A stretch of 32,858 bases of DNA from an uncultured Burkholderiales bacterium. Lineage in GTDB: Bacteria > Pseudomonadota > Gammaproteobacteria > Burkholderiales > Burkholderiaceae_E. The notes under the pieces are model-generated. The model was not told the origin of the DNA. It did no database searches and saw only the letters and a list, made by a program, of their open reading frames with translations. This document shows, piece by piece, positions 1 to 10,732 of the stretch. The position numbers were made by a program, and so were the translations under genes. The DNA lies in contig CADEEH010000047.1 in the NCBI GenBank assembly GCA_902826305.1, forward strand, positions 1-32,858, read 5' to 3'. Numbering within the stretch: the stretch's first letter is position 1; each line of letters starts with the position of its first letter.

Positions 1-2263
1 GCCGGTTCTTCACGTTGTCCGGGATGTCGGCCAGATCCTTGACGTTCTCCTCGGGGATCACGACGGTCTTGATGCCGCCGCGATGCGCCGCGAGCAGCTT
101 TTCCTTCAAGCCCCCGATCGGCAGCACCTCGCCGCGCAACGTGATCTCGCCGGTCATCGCGACATCGGCCCGCACCGGGATGCCGGTGAGCACCGACACC
201 AGCGCGGTCGTCATCGCGATGCCCGCACTCGGGCCGTCCTTTGGCGTCGCGCCTTCGGGCACGTGGACGTGGATGTCCTTCTTCTCGTGGAAGTCGGCCG
301 CGATCCCCAGCCGATGCGCGCGCCGGCGCACCACCGTCATCGCCGCCTTGATCGACTCGAGCATCACGTCACCCAGCTTGCCGGTGAACGTCGGCTTGCC
401 CTTGCCCGGCACCGCCACCGCCTCGATCGTCAGCAGTTCTCCGCCGACCTCGGTCCACGCCAGACCGGTGACCTGGCCGATCTGGTTCTCCTTCTCGGCG
501 ACGCCGAACGTGAAGCGCCGTACGCCGACGTACTTGTCGAGGTTGCGTGCATTGACGACGATCTTGTGGTCGGACTTCTTCAGCAGCAGCGTCTTGACCA
601 CCTTGCGGCAGATCTTGCTGATCTCGCGCTCGAGCGCACGCACGCCCGCCTCGCGTGTGTAGTAGCGCACGATGTCGCGCAGCGCGCCCTCGGCGACCGT
701 CAGTTCGGTCAGCTTCAGGCCGTTGTTCTTCATCTGCTTGGGCAGCAGGTAGCGCTGGGCGATCGAGACCTTCTCGTCCTCGGTGTAGCCGGACAGGCGG
801 ATCACCTCCATCCGGTCGAGCAGCGCCGGCGGGATGTTCAGCGTGTTCGCGGTGGCCACGAACATCACGTCCGACAGGTCGTATTCGACCTCGACGTAGT
901 GGTCGGTGAATGTCGAGTTCTGCTCCGGATCGAGCACCTCCAGCAGCGCCGAGGACGGATCGCCGCGGAAGTCCATGCCCATCTTGTCGACCTCGTCGAG
1001 CAGGAACAGCGGATTGCGCACGCCCACCTTGGTCAGGTTCTGCAGGATCTTGCCCGGCATCGACCCGATGTAGGTGCGGCGGTGGCCGCGGATCTCGGCT
1101 TCGTCCCTCACCCCACCGAGCGCCATCCGCGAGAACTTGCGGTTGGTCGCCCGGGCGATCGACTGGCCGAGCGAGGTCTTGCCCACGCCCGGGGGCCCGA
1201 CCAGGCACAGGATCGGCGCCTTCACGCGCTCGACCCGCTGCTGGACCGCAAGGTACTCGAGGATCCGTTCCTTGACCTTCTCCAGGCCGAAGTGATCCTC
1301 GTCGAGCACCTTCTGCGCATTCGTCAGGTCGTTGTTGATCTTGTTCTTCTTCTTCCAGGGCAGGTTGACCAGGACGTCGATGTAGTTGCGCACGACGGTG
1401 GCCTCGGCCGACATCGGCGACATCAGCTTGAGCTTCTTGAGCTCGGCCTCCGCCTTCTTGCGCGCCTCGGCCGGCATGCGGGCAGCCCGGATCTTCTTCT
1501 CGAGCTCCTCCATGTCGGCGCCTTCCTCGCCCTCGCCGAGTTCCTTCTGGATCGCCTTGACCTGCTCGTTCAGGTAGTACTCGCGCTGGCTCTTCTCCAT
1601 CTGCCGCTTGACGCGGCCGCGGATGCGCTTCTCGACCTGGAGGATGTCGAGCTCGGTCTCGATCTGCGTCAGCAGCTTCTCGAGCCGCTCGGCCGGCGAG
1701 ATCGTCTCGAGGATCGCCTGCTTCTGGTCGATCTTGATCGGCAGGTGCGCGGCGATCGTGTCGGCGAGCCGTCCGGCATCGTCGATGCCGTTGAGCGAGG
1801 CCAGGATCTCCGGCGGCACCTTCTTGTTGAGCTTCACGTACTGGTCGAACTGCGCCAGCAGCGCACGGCGCAGCGCCTCGATCTCCGGCGAGTCCTTGGG
1901 CTCCTGTGCGATCTCGGCCAGGTCGCAGACGAAGTGTTGTCCGTTATCCTCGATCCGGCCGATCCGTGCGCGCTGCGCACCTTCGACCAGCACCTTCACG
2001 GTGCCGTCGGGCAGCTTGAGCATCTGCAGGATGTTGGAGACGCAGCCGATCTCGTAGATGTCGGCAGCCACCGGTTCGTCCTTGGCCGCGTTCTTCTGAG
2101 CGACCAGCATGATGCTCTTGCCGCCTTCCATCGCGGCCTCGAGCGCCTTGATCGACTTCGGCCGGCCGACGAACAACGGAATGACCATGTGCGGGAAGAC
2201 CACGACGTCCCGCAAAGGCAGCAGCGGCAGCGTGGGCATCGACGACTCAATCGCTTCGGGCAT
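1..2263 (-). CDS. lon: ATP-dependent protease Lon (C-terminus cut by window edge)
   Basis: Lon is a cytosolic AAA+ serine protease that degrades misfolded and regulatory proteins. About 754 codons are visible; the E. coli enzyme has 784, so roughly the last 30 residues lie beyond the left edge. The N-terminal substrate-binding domain begins [20 protein letters not shown]. The Walker A motif GPPGVGKT holds its lysine at residue 362. The protease domain has the catalytic serine in [11 protein letters not shown] at residue 679 and the catalytic lysine in GGLKEK at 722. These three numbers equal those of E. coli Lon, which supports the ATG at 2263. GGAG lies about 8 nt before it. The gene follows clpX on the same strand after a 335-bp gap with its own possible promoter. 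The family call is secure. Confidence 0.97.
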   Translation of the reverse strand, partial: MPEAIESSMPTLPLLPLRDVVVFPHMVIPLFVGRPKSIKALEAAMEGGKSIMLVAQKNAAKDEPVAADIYEIGCVSNILQMLKLPDGTVKVLVEGAQRARIGRIEDNGQHFVCDLAEIAQEPKDSPEIEALRRALLAQFDQYVKLNKKVPPEILASLNGIDDAGRLADTIAAHLPIKIDQKQAILETISPAERLEKLLTQIETELDILQVEKRIRGRVKRQMEKSQREYYLNEQVKAIQKELGEGEEGADMEELEKKIRAARMPAEARKKAEAELKKLKLMSPMSAEATVVRNYIDVLVNLPWKKKNKINNDLTNAQKVLDEDHFGLEKVKERILEYLAVQQRVERVKAPILCLVGPPGVGKTSLGQSIARATNRKFSRMALGGVRDEAEIRGHRRTYIGSMPGKILQNLTKVGVRNPLFLLDEVDKMGMDFRGDPSSALLEVLDPEQNSTFTDHYVEVEYDLSDVMFVATANTLNIPPALLDRMEVIRLSGYTEDEKVSIAQRYLLPKQMKNNGLKLTELTVAEGALRDIVRYYTREAGVRALEREISKICRKVVKTLLLKKSDHKIVVNARNLDKYVGVRRFTFGVAEKENQIGQVTGLAWTEVGGELLTIEAVAVPGKGKPTFTGKLGDVMLESIKAAMTVVRRRAHRLGIAADFHEKKDIHVHVPEGATPKDGPSAGIAMTTALVSVLTGIPVRADVAMTGEITLRGEVLPIGGLKEKLLAAHRGGIKTVVIPEENVKDLADIPDNVKNR

Positions 2264-2368
2264 GTTGACTCCGTCCTGATGGGCGTCCGGGGAGGTCCGG
2301 ACTCGAGACGCGCCTCGTCAGGCGGCGCTGACGCGTCCTGTCTGGCCAGTTGAGGGCCTTCCGGCGAG

Positions 2369-2384
2369 TTTCAAGCAAAGAATA
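2369..2384 (-). promoter_or_regulatory. Possible lon promoter elements (-10-like TATTCT and heat-shock-like CTTGAAA)
   Basis: On the minus strand TATTCT (2384 to 2379) matches four of six bases of the sigma-70 -10 hexamer, and CTTGAAA (2375 to 2369) matches the sigma-32 -35 core. lon is heat-shock-regulated in many proteobacteria, so a sigma-32 site would make sense. I see no good sigma-32 -10 (CCCCAT-like) at the right distance, nor a clear sigma-70 -35. The implied leader is about 110 nt. Treat as a weak candidate. Confidence 0.25.
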
Positions 2385-2570
2385 CGCCATTTGCGGGTAC
2401 GCGAAACCAACGCCCGGACGGGGTGCGAGCCGGTGAGGATCGGATGCAACGCGTGGGGCCGGACGGTCGATTCGCGCCGACGAACGGCGGCGATGGGGAC
2501 GACGGGCCACCCATCGACTGGGGTAGTCGCCAGGGCGAGAAGACGGGTTCGGACGACGGAGAGGAACGGC

Positions 2571-2589
2571 GGGACGGAGAATCCGTCCC
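2571..2589 (-). terminator. Hairpin just downstream of clpX
   Basis: The inverted repeat GGGACGGA / TCCGTCCC has perfect 8-bp arms and a 3-nt loop, and lies about 10 nt after the clpX stop codon. No T-run follows on the minus strand, so this is either a weak intrinsic terminator or a 3'-end stabilising structure. It suggests that clpX and lon are at least partly separate transcripts. Confidence 0.5.
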
Positions 2590-2598
2590 CGGCTTGTC

Positions 2599-3864
<1,266 letters not shown>

Positions 3865-3896
3865 TGACTCTGGCCCCGCGGGACGTCCTGCCGTGC

Positions 3897-4562
<666 letters not shown>

Positions 4563-4683
4563 GATGTGTCCTGGAATGGCACCCGGACGTCCGGGTGCGC
4601 GACGGTTGGTGATCTGGACTCGGTCGACCGGCACGAGGCGCGGGCCGCGACCGGCCCACGCCGGCACGGCGCCTCGAGTCCGC

Positions 4684-5985
4684 TCAGCCGTTGGCCATCA
4701 GTTCATCGAAGGTGATCGGCGCGTCGGCGACCCGGGCCTGGCCGAGCACCCAGTCGACGACGTTGCTCTCGACGACCAGCGCCTCGACCTCGGCGAGACG
4801 GTTGCGGTCGCTGAAATAGTGCCGGATCACCTCGCCCGGGTTCTCGTAGGTGCGGGCGAACTCCTCGATCTGGGCGCGGATCTGGTCGGGCTTGGCGGCC
4901 AGGCCGTGGCGCTTGACGACCTCGGCGACGATCAGCCCGAGGCGTACGCGCTTGCGCGCCTGTTCGTCGAACGCGTCGGGCGGAATCGGGATGTTCTTCA
5001 GGTCCACGCCGCGCGCCTGCAGGTCCTGGCGCGCGCGTTCGACCAGCGCCTCGTTCTCGGAATCCAGCAGCGCCTTGGGCAGCTCGAGGGTCGCGCTCTC
5101 GCTGAGCCGATCCATCACGGCGACCTTGTGACGGGCCTTCAGGCGCTGGCCGACCTCGCGTTCGAGGTTGGCCTTGATCTCCTCGCGCATCTTCGCCAGG
5201 TCGCCATCGGCCACGCCGAGCTGGCGGGCAAACTCCGCATCGAGCGGCGGCAGCACCGGTCCCTCGATCCGTCGCGCGGTGATCTCGAACTGCGCGGTCT
5301 TGCCGGCCAGGTTCGCCGAGCCGTAGTCGGCCGGGAAGGCGACGTCGATCGTCCGTTTCTCGCCCGGGGTGATGCCGCGCAGACCGGCCTCGAAATCCGG
5401 CAGCATCCGGCCGGCGCCGATCACGACCGGGAACTCGTTGCCCGAGCCGCCTTCGAACTCGACGCCGTCCAGGCGGCCGACGAAGTCCACCGTGACCCGG
5501 TCCTGGTCGGCCGCACCACGCTCCACGCTGGCCCAGGTGACGCGCTGCTTGCGCAGGATCTCGATCGTCTTGTCGACCTCCGCATCACCGACCTGGCACT
5601 GCACACGCGTGATCTCGACGCCCGACAGGTCGCCGAGCTCGACGTCCGGATAGACCTCGAAGGTCGCGGTGAAGCCGAGTTCGTCCTCGGGGGCACCGTC
5701 GCGGCGCTCGATCTTCGGCTGGCCCGCGACGCGCAGCTTGTGCTCGTCGACCGCGGCGCTGAACGCCTTGGAGACCTCGTCGCCGATGACCTCGGCCTGG
5801 ACCTGCGCCCCGTAGGAGCGCTCGACCATGCTCATCGGTACCTTGCCCGGGCGGAAGCCCGGCATCTTCACGCCGCGCGCGAGCTGGCGGAGGCGATCGC
5901 CGACCTCCTTGTTGATCGCAGCGACGGGCAGCGCCATCTGGAGCTTGCGCCCCAGCGTGCCGGTGGTTTCGATACTGGTTGCCAT
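4684..5985 (-). CDS. tig: Trigger factor (ribosome-associated chaperone, peptidyl-prolyl isomerase)
   Basis: Trigger factor binds the ribosome exit tunnel and shields nascent chains. The 433-residue length is typical. The order is an N-terminal ribosome-binding domain with the exit-tunnel signature in [17 protein letters not shown], a central FKBP-type domain (around residues 150-245, including [15 protein letters not shown] and [12 protein letters not shown]), and a helical C-terminal chaperone domain. A purine-rich GAAGAG lies just before the ATG. It is the first protein gene of the Clp/Lon block, starting 49 bp after the tRNA-Leu gene on the same strand. I see no clear promoter in that gap, so read-through from the tRNA promoter is possible. 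Confidence 0.97.
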   Translation of the reverse strand: MATSIETTGTLGRKLQMALPVAAINKEVGDRLRQLARGVKMPGFRPGKVPMSMVERSYGAQVQAEVIGDEVSKAFSAAVDEHKLRVAGQPKIERRDGAPEDELGFTATFEVYPDVELGDLSGVEITRVQCQVGDAEVDKTIEILRKQRVTWASVERGAADQDRVTVDFVGRLDGVEFEGGSGNEFPVVIGAGRMLPDFEAGLRGITPGEKRTIDVAFPADYGSANLAGKTAQFEITARRIEGPVLPPLDAEFARQLGVADGDLAKMREEIKANLEREVGQRLKARHKVAVMDRLSESATLELPKALLDSENEALVERARQDLQARGVDLKNIPIPPDAFDEQARKRVRLGLIVAEVVKRHGLAAKPDQIRAQIEEFARTYENPGEVIRHYFSDRNRLAEVEALVVESNVVDWVLGQARVADAPITFDELMANG

Positions 5986-6020
5986 GTTCTCTTCGAAAAG
6001 TGTCGCCGTCGGGACCGTCG

Positions 6021-6034
6021 GCCGGCCGCCCGGC
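6021..6034 (-). other. Hairpin abutting the 3' CCA end of tRNA-Leu
   Basis: GCCGG and CCGGC form a 5-bp stem with a 4-nt loop, starting at the first base after the encoded CCA. A TTTT run occurs only about 20 nt further on. It could be a processing signal or a partial terminator that still lets transcription run into tig. Confidence 0.35.
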
Positions 6035-6121
6035 TGGTGCGGCCGAAAGGACTCGAACCTTCACGCCTGTGAAAGCGCCAGGACCTAAACCTGGTGCGTC
6101 TACCAATTCCGCCACGGCCGC
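6035..6121 (-). tRNA. tRNA-Leu (anticodon UAG)
   Basis: The 87-nt minus-strand sequence folds as a class II (long variable arm) tRNA. The 5' arm GCGGCCG pairs fully with CGGCCGC near the 3' end. The anticodon stem CCAGG/CCTGG encloses the loop TTTAGGT with anticodon TAG, reading CUA and other CUN leucine codons. The T-arm contains GGTTCGAGTCC, and CCA is encoded. It lies directly upstream of tig on the same strand. Confidence 0.96.
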
Positions 6122-6131
6122 GGAACCGGCC

Positions 6132-6137
6132 ATTCTA
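6132..6137 (-). promoter_or_regulatory. -10-like hexamer TAGAAT upstream of tRNA-Leu
   Basis: TAGAAT on the minus strand (five of six matches to TATAAT) ends 10 nt before the mature tRNA 5' end, implying a very short 5' leader. No clear -35 is visible 17 nt upstream. The same hexamer occurs before hpnC, rubrerythrin, mfd and the small exported protein gene. Confidence 0.45.
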
Positions 6138-6140
6138 AAC

Positions 6141-6161
6141 GACCGCAAAGGACCCGCGGTC
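6141..6161 (-). terminator. Probable terminator of the RND pump operon
   Basis: On the minus strand, after the pump stop codon, GACCGC and GCGGTC form a 6-bp stem around a 9-nt loop, followed by GTTTAG. The short T-tract makes this a plausible Rho-independent terminator. It lies just before the tRNA-Leu -10 element. Confidence 0.5.
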
Positions 6162-6184
6162 GGGCGTCGCGGGCAACGGACGGG

Positions 6185-9100
6185 TCAGGAAGGCGACGGG
6201 ACGGTCGCCCCGGCCGGCCCGCGGGCGCTGGCCTGCGGGTCGGCCAGCGGGCGGACCCGGTACCACGCGACATAGAGCGCGGGCACGAACAGCACGGTCA
6301 GCGCCGTCGCGACGACCAGCCCGCCCATGATCGCGAAGGCCATCGGTCCCCACAACACGTCGCGCGACAGCGGCACCATCGCCAGCAGCGCCGCCGCGGC
6401 GGTCAGGCAGATCGGGCGGAAGCGGCGCACCGCCGACTCGCGAACCGCATCCCACGGCGCGTGCCCCGCGGCGATGTCCTGCTTGATCTGGTCGACCAGG
6501 ATCACCGTGTTGCGCATGATCATGCCGCCGAGCGCGATCGTGCCCAGCATCGCCACGAACCCGAACGGACGGCCCGAGGCGAGCAGCGCCGCCGCGACAC
6601 CGACGATGCCCAGCGGCGCGGTGACCAGCACCATGAACACCAGCGAGAAGCGCTGCAACTGGATCATCAGCAGGCCGAGCACCAGCGCCAGCATCAGCGG
6701 CACACCGTCGGCGATCGACTTCTGCGCCTTCAGGTTCTCCTCGTGTGGCCCGCCAACCTCGATCCGGTAGCCCGGGGGCAGCGACTGGCGGATCGCATCG
6801 AGCCTGGGGTCGATCTGCATGCTGACGTCCGGAGCCTGCACGCCGTCGACCAGGTCCGCGCGCACGGTCAGGGTCGGCACCCGCGAGCGGCGCCAGATGA
6901 TCGGTTCCTCCATCGTCTCCCGGATGGTCCCGATCTGGGCCAGCGACACCGAGCGGCCGAGCGACGTCTGGATCTGCAGGTTGGCCAGGTTGGCCAGGCT
7001 CGCGCGCTCGGCCTGCGGCGCGCGCAGCACCACCTCGATCAGCTGGTCGCGCTCGCGGTAGGTGCCGATGCCCGCACCCGACACCGCGCCGCCGATGGCC
7101 CGCGCGATCTGCGCCGAGGTCAGCCCGATCGCCCGCGCCTTGTCCTGGTCGACGTCGATGCGGACCGCCGGCGAGCGCTCGCCCCAGTCGGCGTGGGCGT
7201 CGATCGTGTGCGGATGCTCGCGCACCAGCGCCGCGACGCGCTCGCCGATCAGCTTGAGCTGCGCCGCTTCCGGTCCCATCACCCGGAACTGGATCGGGTA
7301 GGCGACCGGCGGTCCGAGCGGCGTGCGGAACGCACGCGAGCGGATCCCGGGAAACGACCGGTCGAGCACCTCGCGCAGCCGCGCGACGACACGATCACGC
7401 CCGGCGACATCGTGGGTCAGGATGACAAACTGCGCGAAGTTGCTGCGGAACAGCTGCTGGTCCAGCGACAGGTAATAACGCGGCGAACCGTTGCCCACGT
7501 AACCGGCGAAGCTCGCGATGTCCTTGTCCTGCGCGATGATCGCCTCGAGGCGTTTCGCCTCCGCCTCGGTCGCGCGGTAACTGGCGCCTTCCGGCAGCCA
7601 CATCTCGACCAGCACCTCGGCCCGGTCGGACGACGGGAAGAACTGCTTCTCGGTCAGCGACATCCCGTAGCCGCCGACGACGAACAGCACGATCGTGGCC
7701 GCGATCGTCAGCCAGCGATGCCGCATGCACCAGGTGATGGTCGCCCGCAGGCCGCGATAAAAACGGCTGTCGAACACTTCGCGGTGACCGCCGGCGTGTT
7801 CCTTCAGCAGGTAGCGGCCGATGAACGGCGTGACGATGATCGCGGCGACCCAGGAAATGAGCAGCGCGATCGTCACCACCGCGAAGATCGCGAACGTGTA
7901 TTCGCCGGTGGTCGATCGCGCGGTGGCGATCGGCAGGAAACCGGCCGCGGTCACCAGGGTGCCGGTCAGCATCGGGAAGGCGGTGCTCGAGTAGGCATAG
8001 GTCGCCGCCGAGAAGCGATCGAGCCCCTCGTCGATCTTTCGCGCCATCATCTCGACCGCGATCATCGCGTCGTCGACCAGCAGGCCGAGCGCGATGATCA
8101 GCGCGCCGGTGGAGATCCGGTGCAGGTCGATGCCGGCGTAGCGCATCGCCAGGAACGTGCCGGCGAGCACCAGCGGGATCGTCAGCGCGACCACCGTGCC
8201 AGCACGCAGCCCGAGGCTGATGAAGCTGACGAGGAGCACGATCGCCACCGCCTCGACCAGCGAGGTCATGAACAGGCCCACGGCCTTGCTGACGATCCGT
8301 GGCTGGTCGGCGACCTTCGCGAACTCGATGCCGATCGGCATGTCGGCCTGCATCTTGTCCATCGCCTGCTCGAGGTCCCGGCCGAGCTGCAACACGTCGC
8401 CGTTGCGCGTCATCGACACCGACAGGCCGATCGCCTGCTCGCCGCCGTAACGCATCGTGAACACCGGCGGATCCACGTAGCCGCGTGTCACCCGGGCCGC
8501 GTCCCCGAGGCGGATCGTGCGCCCGCCGACGTTCAGGCGCAGTTCCTCGACCTCGCGGACCGTGTCGAACTGCCCGGTGACCCGCAGCGGCACCGCCCGC
8601 GTCTCGCCCTGGACCGTGCCCGTCGGTGCGACCAGGTTCTGCGCCTGCAGCTGTTCGGCGATGCGCTGGGCGTCGATCCCCAGGTTGGCCAGCACCTGCG
8701 GTGACAGTTCGATGAAGACCTTCTCGTCCTGCACGCCGACCAGTTCGACCTTCTGCACGTTGGGCAGCCGCAGCAGCTCCTGGCGCACCTTCTCGACCGC
8801 CACCCGCAGCTCGGCCAGCGAGAAGCCGTCGCCGGTGAACGCGTAGATGGTCCCGAAGACATCGCCGAACTCGTCGTTGAAGAACGGGCCGATCGCCTCG
8901 GCCGGCAGGCTCGAGCGGATGTCGCCGACCTTCTTGCGCACCTGGTACCAGATCTGCGGCACCTCCTTCGGCGGCGCGGTGTCGAGCAGCTCGAGCACGG
9001 TCAGCGACTCGCCCGGCTTCGAGTAACTGCGTGTCCACTTGAAGTAGGGCACCTCCTGCAGCTTCTTCTCGATGCGGTCGGTGACCTGTGAATCGACCTG

Positions 9101-9364
9101 TTCGGTCGTGGCCCCGGGCCAGATCGTGCGGACGACGACGGCGCGGAACGTGAAATCGGGGTCCTCGCGCTGGCCGAGCCTGAAGTAGGAGGAGATGCCG
9201 GCCAGAGCGATCACCAGCACGAAGAACAGCGTCAGTTGCGGATGCCGGATCGCGGCCGCCGACAGGTTGAAGCGATGTGTGAGCGGCTGCTCCGGGTTCG
9301 CCCGCTGCAGCGCCGAGGACAAGGCGCCGCGCGAGGCCGCGTCGCGTTCGTCGCGCGAAGTCAT
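6185..9364 (-). CDS. RND efflux transporter, inner-membrane permease (HAE1/AcrB type)
   Basis: This 1059-residue proton-driven inner-membrane pump has the size of AcrB-type transporters. A first membrane segment lies around residues 44-62, followed by a large periplasmic loop starting with REDPDFTFRAVVV. The TM4 motif GLLVDDAMIAVE carries Asp431 and Asp432, the proton-relay aspartates of the family. Further hydrophobic segments and a second periplasmic loop follow. At the place where AcrB has the TM10 lysine (K940) this protein has Arg951 (GMIMRNTVILVD). The ATG at 9364 overlaps the adaptor stop codon (ATGA), so translation is coupled. No outer-membrane factor lies next to it, so it probably borrows a TolC-like channel. 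Substrates cannot be read from sequence; organic drugs are more likely than metals. Confidence 0.93.
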   Translation of the reverse strand: MTSRDERDAASRGALSSALQRANPEQPLTHRFNLSAAAIRHPQLTLFFVLVIALAGISSYFRLGQREDPDFTFRAVVVRTIWPGATTEQVDSQVTDRIEKKLQEVPYFKWTRSYSKPGESLTVLELLDTAPPKEVPQIWYQVRKKVGDIRSSLPAEAIGPFFNDEFGDVFGTIYAFTGDGFSLAELRVAVEKVRQELLRLPNVQKVELVGVQDEKVFIELSPQVLANLGIDAQRIAEQLQAQNLVAPTGTVQGETRAVPLRVTGQFDTVREVEELRLNVGGRTIRLGDAARVTRGYVDPPVFTMRYGGEQAIGLSVSMTRNGDVLQLGRDLEQAMDKMQADMPIGIEFAKVADQPRIVSKAVGLFMTSLVEAVAIVLLVSFISLGLRAGTVVALTIPLVLAGTFLAMRYAGIDLHRISTGALIIALGLLVDDAMIAVEMMARKIDEGLDRFSAATYAYSSTAFPMLTGTLVTAAGFLPIATARSTTGEYTFAIFAVVTIALLISWVAAIIVTPFIGRYLLKEHAGGHREVFDSRFYRGLRATITWCMRHRWLTIAATIVLFVVGGYGMSLTEKQFFPSSDRAEVLVEMWLPEGASYRATEAEAKRLEAIIAQDKDIASFAGYVGNGSPRYYLSLDQQLFRSNFAQFVILTHDVAGRDRVVARLREVLDRSFPGIRSRAFRTPLGPPVAYPIQFRVMGPEAAQLKLIGERVAALVREHPHTIDAHADWGERSPAVRIDVDQDKARAIGLTSAQIARAIGGAVSGAGIGTYRERDQLIEVVLRAPQAERASLANLANLQIQTSLGRSVSLAQIGTIRETMEEPIIWRRSRVPTLTVRADLVDGVQAPDVSMQIDPRLDAIRQSLPPGYRIEVGGPHEENLKAQKSIADGVPLMLALVLGLLMIQLQRFSLVFMVLVTAPLGIVGVAAALLASGRPFGFVAMLGTIALGGMIMRNTVILVDQIKQDIAAGHAPWDAVRESAVRRFRPICLTAAAALLAMVPLSRDVLWGPMAFAIMGGLVVATALTVLFVPALYVAWYRVRPLADPQASARGPAGATVPSPS

Positions 9365-10488
9365 GGCCGGCTCACGGTCGCCGCACCGGGTGCCTGGCCG
9401 CCCCCGGAGACCTGCACCGAGTCATCGGGCAGGCGGACCTTCTGGCCGGCGACCAGCAGGTTGGCGCCAGCGGTCACGATCGTGTCGCCAGCCTGGATGC
9501 CTTCGGTGATGCGGACTGACTCGTCGAGCAGTCCCCCGGTCCGTACCGCCACCGGCTGCACGGTGCCGCTCGCCCGGTCCACCCGCCAGACATGGGTCGA
9601 CTGGTCCTTCGAATACAGCGCCGACAACGGCAGCACGAACCCCGGTTCGTTGGCCTGCTCGGCCTGCGCGATCGCGGTCATGCCGAGCGAGACGCCGTCG
9701 ATCGGACCGGACAGGGCGAGGCGCATCGGATAGGTCCGCGACTGCGGATCGGCCAGCGGCGAGATCTCGCGCAGCCGCGCCGGCAGGCGCTGCTCACCGA
9801 GCGCGGGCACCACGACCGACCAGTCCCGGATGGTCCGCACACGGCCGACCTCGGGCTCGGGCACGTTGACCAGGATCTCGGTCTCGGCGGTCTGTGCGAT
9901 CCGCACCACCGACTGCCCCTGCGACACGACCTGGCCGACCTCGGCGTCGACCGCGGTGACGACACCCGCGACATCGGCTTCCAGGCGCTGGAAGTTCGAC
10001 GAGTTGCGGGCCGAGGCCAGTTGTGCCCGTGCGGCCGCAAGCCGGGAAGCGGCCGATTCAGCCACCGCCTGCTGCCGGTCGAGTTGTCCCTGGCTGATGT
10101 AGTTCTGCGCCCGCAGTTCCCGCAGCCGCCTCAGTTCGAGTTCGGCCAGCGTCAGGTCGGTCTGGCTCGCCTGCACCTGAGCCTGTTGCGCGGCGATCGC
10201 CGGCGCGACGTCCTGCGGGTCGAGCCGGGCGAGCAGTTGCCCGGGCTTGACCTTGTCGCCGACCGATACCAGCCGCTGCGACAACTTGCCCCCGACCCTG
10301 AAGCCGTAGCGGCTCTCGATCCGTGGGCGGACCTCGCCCGGATAACTGAGCAGCCGGTGGCTCGCCTGTGCTTCGACCACGACCACGCGGACCGGACGGA
10401 TCGCCTCCGGCCGCTGCGGCGGTTCACGATCGCAGGCCGCAAGCGCCAGCACGGCCAGGAGGATGGGAATGCGGGCATCGAGACTCAT
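9361..10488 (-). CDS. RND efflux periplasmic adaptor (membrane fusion lipoprotein)
   Basis: This is the membrane fusion protein that links the pump to an outer-membrane channel. From the ATG at 10488 it has 375 residues. The N-terminus is a lipoprotein signal peptide with lipobox LAAC (Cys19). A lipoyl/barrel-sandwich half follows (FRVGGKLSQRLVSVGDKVKPG), then a helical hairpin rich in Gln/Ala/Leu (AAQQAQVQASQ...), then the second lipoyl half (EADVAGVVTAVDAEVGQVV) and beta-barrel domains. The open frame extends to 10680, but that region contains the promoter and operator, so the later ATG is chosen. Only a weak GAG precedes it. It ends with an ATGA overlap into the permease gene. Confidence 0.92.
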   Translation of the reverse strand: MSLDARIPILLAVLALAACDREPPQRPEAIRPVRVVVVEAQASHRLLSYPGEVRPRIESRYGFRVGGKLSQRLVSVGDKVKPGQLLARLDPQDVAPAIAAQQAQVQASQTDLTLAELELRRLRELRAQNYISQGQLDRQQAVAESAASRLAAARAQLASARNSSNFQRLEADVAGVVTAVDAEVGQVVSQGQSVVRIAQTAETEILVNVPEPEVGRVRTIRDWSVVVPALGEQRLPARLREISPLADPQSRTYPMRLALSGPIDGVSLGMTAIAQAEQANEPGFVLPLSALYSKDQSTHVWRVDRASGTVQPVAVRTGGLLDESVRITEGIQAGDTIVTAGANLLVAGQKVRLPDDSVQVSGGGQAPGAATVSRP

Positions 10489-10595
10489 CGGCGACACTCG
10501 GGCTGTGATCGAGGGACGGCAGCATCGCCGCGCGCCGGATCTGGCCGGCGCGCATCGGGCTGTCTGCGCGATGGGTCGTGGCCGCCGCGCATTAC

Positions 10596-10613
10596 TGACT
10601 GACGGGTTAGTTA
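10596..10613. promoter_or_regulatory. TetR-like operator palindrome over the pump transcription start
   Basis: TGACTGAC-GG-GTTAGTTA is an 18-bp interrupted palindrome; six of eight arm positions are symmetric (pattern TNACTNAC NN GTNAGTNA). That layout is common for TetR-family repressors of efflux pumps. It begins 2 bp after the -10 hexamer at 10616-10621 and covers the expected start site, a position suited to repression. No tetR gene is in the window. It is also an AT-rich island in GC-rich DNA. Confidence 0.5.
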
Positions 10614-10615
10614 TT

Positions 10616-10644
10616 AATCTAGCCGCTGTGCCCCGCAGCGTCAA
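10616..10644 (-). promoter_or_regulatory. Sigma-70 promoter of the efflux operon
   Basis: On the minus strand TTGACG (10644 to 10639, five of six) is followed after exactly 17 bp by TAGATT (10621 to 10616, four of six). The predicted start is near 10609, giving a leader of about 120 nt to the adaptor ATG at 10488. This is the best complete -35/-10 pair I found in the window. Confidence 0.6.
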
Positions 10645-10720
10645 CGTCGAAGCCGCAACGGAACGGACCGCCATGGGCACCAGCCCGGGGTTGGCCGCCA
10701 GTCGAATCGATTGACACCCT

Positions 10721-10726
10721 TAGAAT
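10721..10726 (+). promoter_or_regulatory. -10-like TAGAAT, 6 nt before the hpnC start
   Basis: TAGAAT matches five of six -10 bases and is followed by six bases and then the hpnC ATG, so transcription would start at or next to the A of the start codon. The nearby GGAG leaves only one base before the ATG, too close for a normal Shine-Dalgarno sequence. No good -35 is present at 16-18 bp; a TTGACA at 10711 is too near the -10. Confidence 0.4.
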
Positions 10727-10732
10727 CGGAGT

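Larger units (their letters stand above)
2264..2598. other. Intergenic region between clpX and lon (335 bp)
   Basis: This gap holds no convincing gene. Open frames on both strands here have arginine/proline-rich translations without family features. Near the clpX side lies a hairpin (2571-2589), probably the clpX terminator. Toward lon, on the minus strand, lie a TATTCT hexamer and a CTTGAAA element that could be promoter parts. An 8-bp palindrome GTCCGGAC sits at 2295-2302 in the presumed lon leader. The middle part (about 2400-2570) shows nothing I can name. Confidence 0.6.

Noticed and set aside
83-2353. Long plus-strand open frame opposite lon (756 codons).
   Set aside because: Its translation is rich in Arg, His, Asp, Leu and Gln, has no family motif, and mirrors lon codons. 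High GC makes stops rare on the opposite strand.
6461-8704. Plus-strand open frame opposite the RND permease (747 codons).
   Set aside because: It is a shadow of the permease: His/Arg/Asp-rich, no hydrophobic or catalytic pattern, no ribosome binding site.
10711-10716. Perfect TTGACA as the hpnC -35.
   Set aside because: A -10 at 17 bp would fall inside hpnC and is not TATAAT-like; the TAGAAT at 10721 is too close to pair with it.
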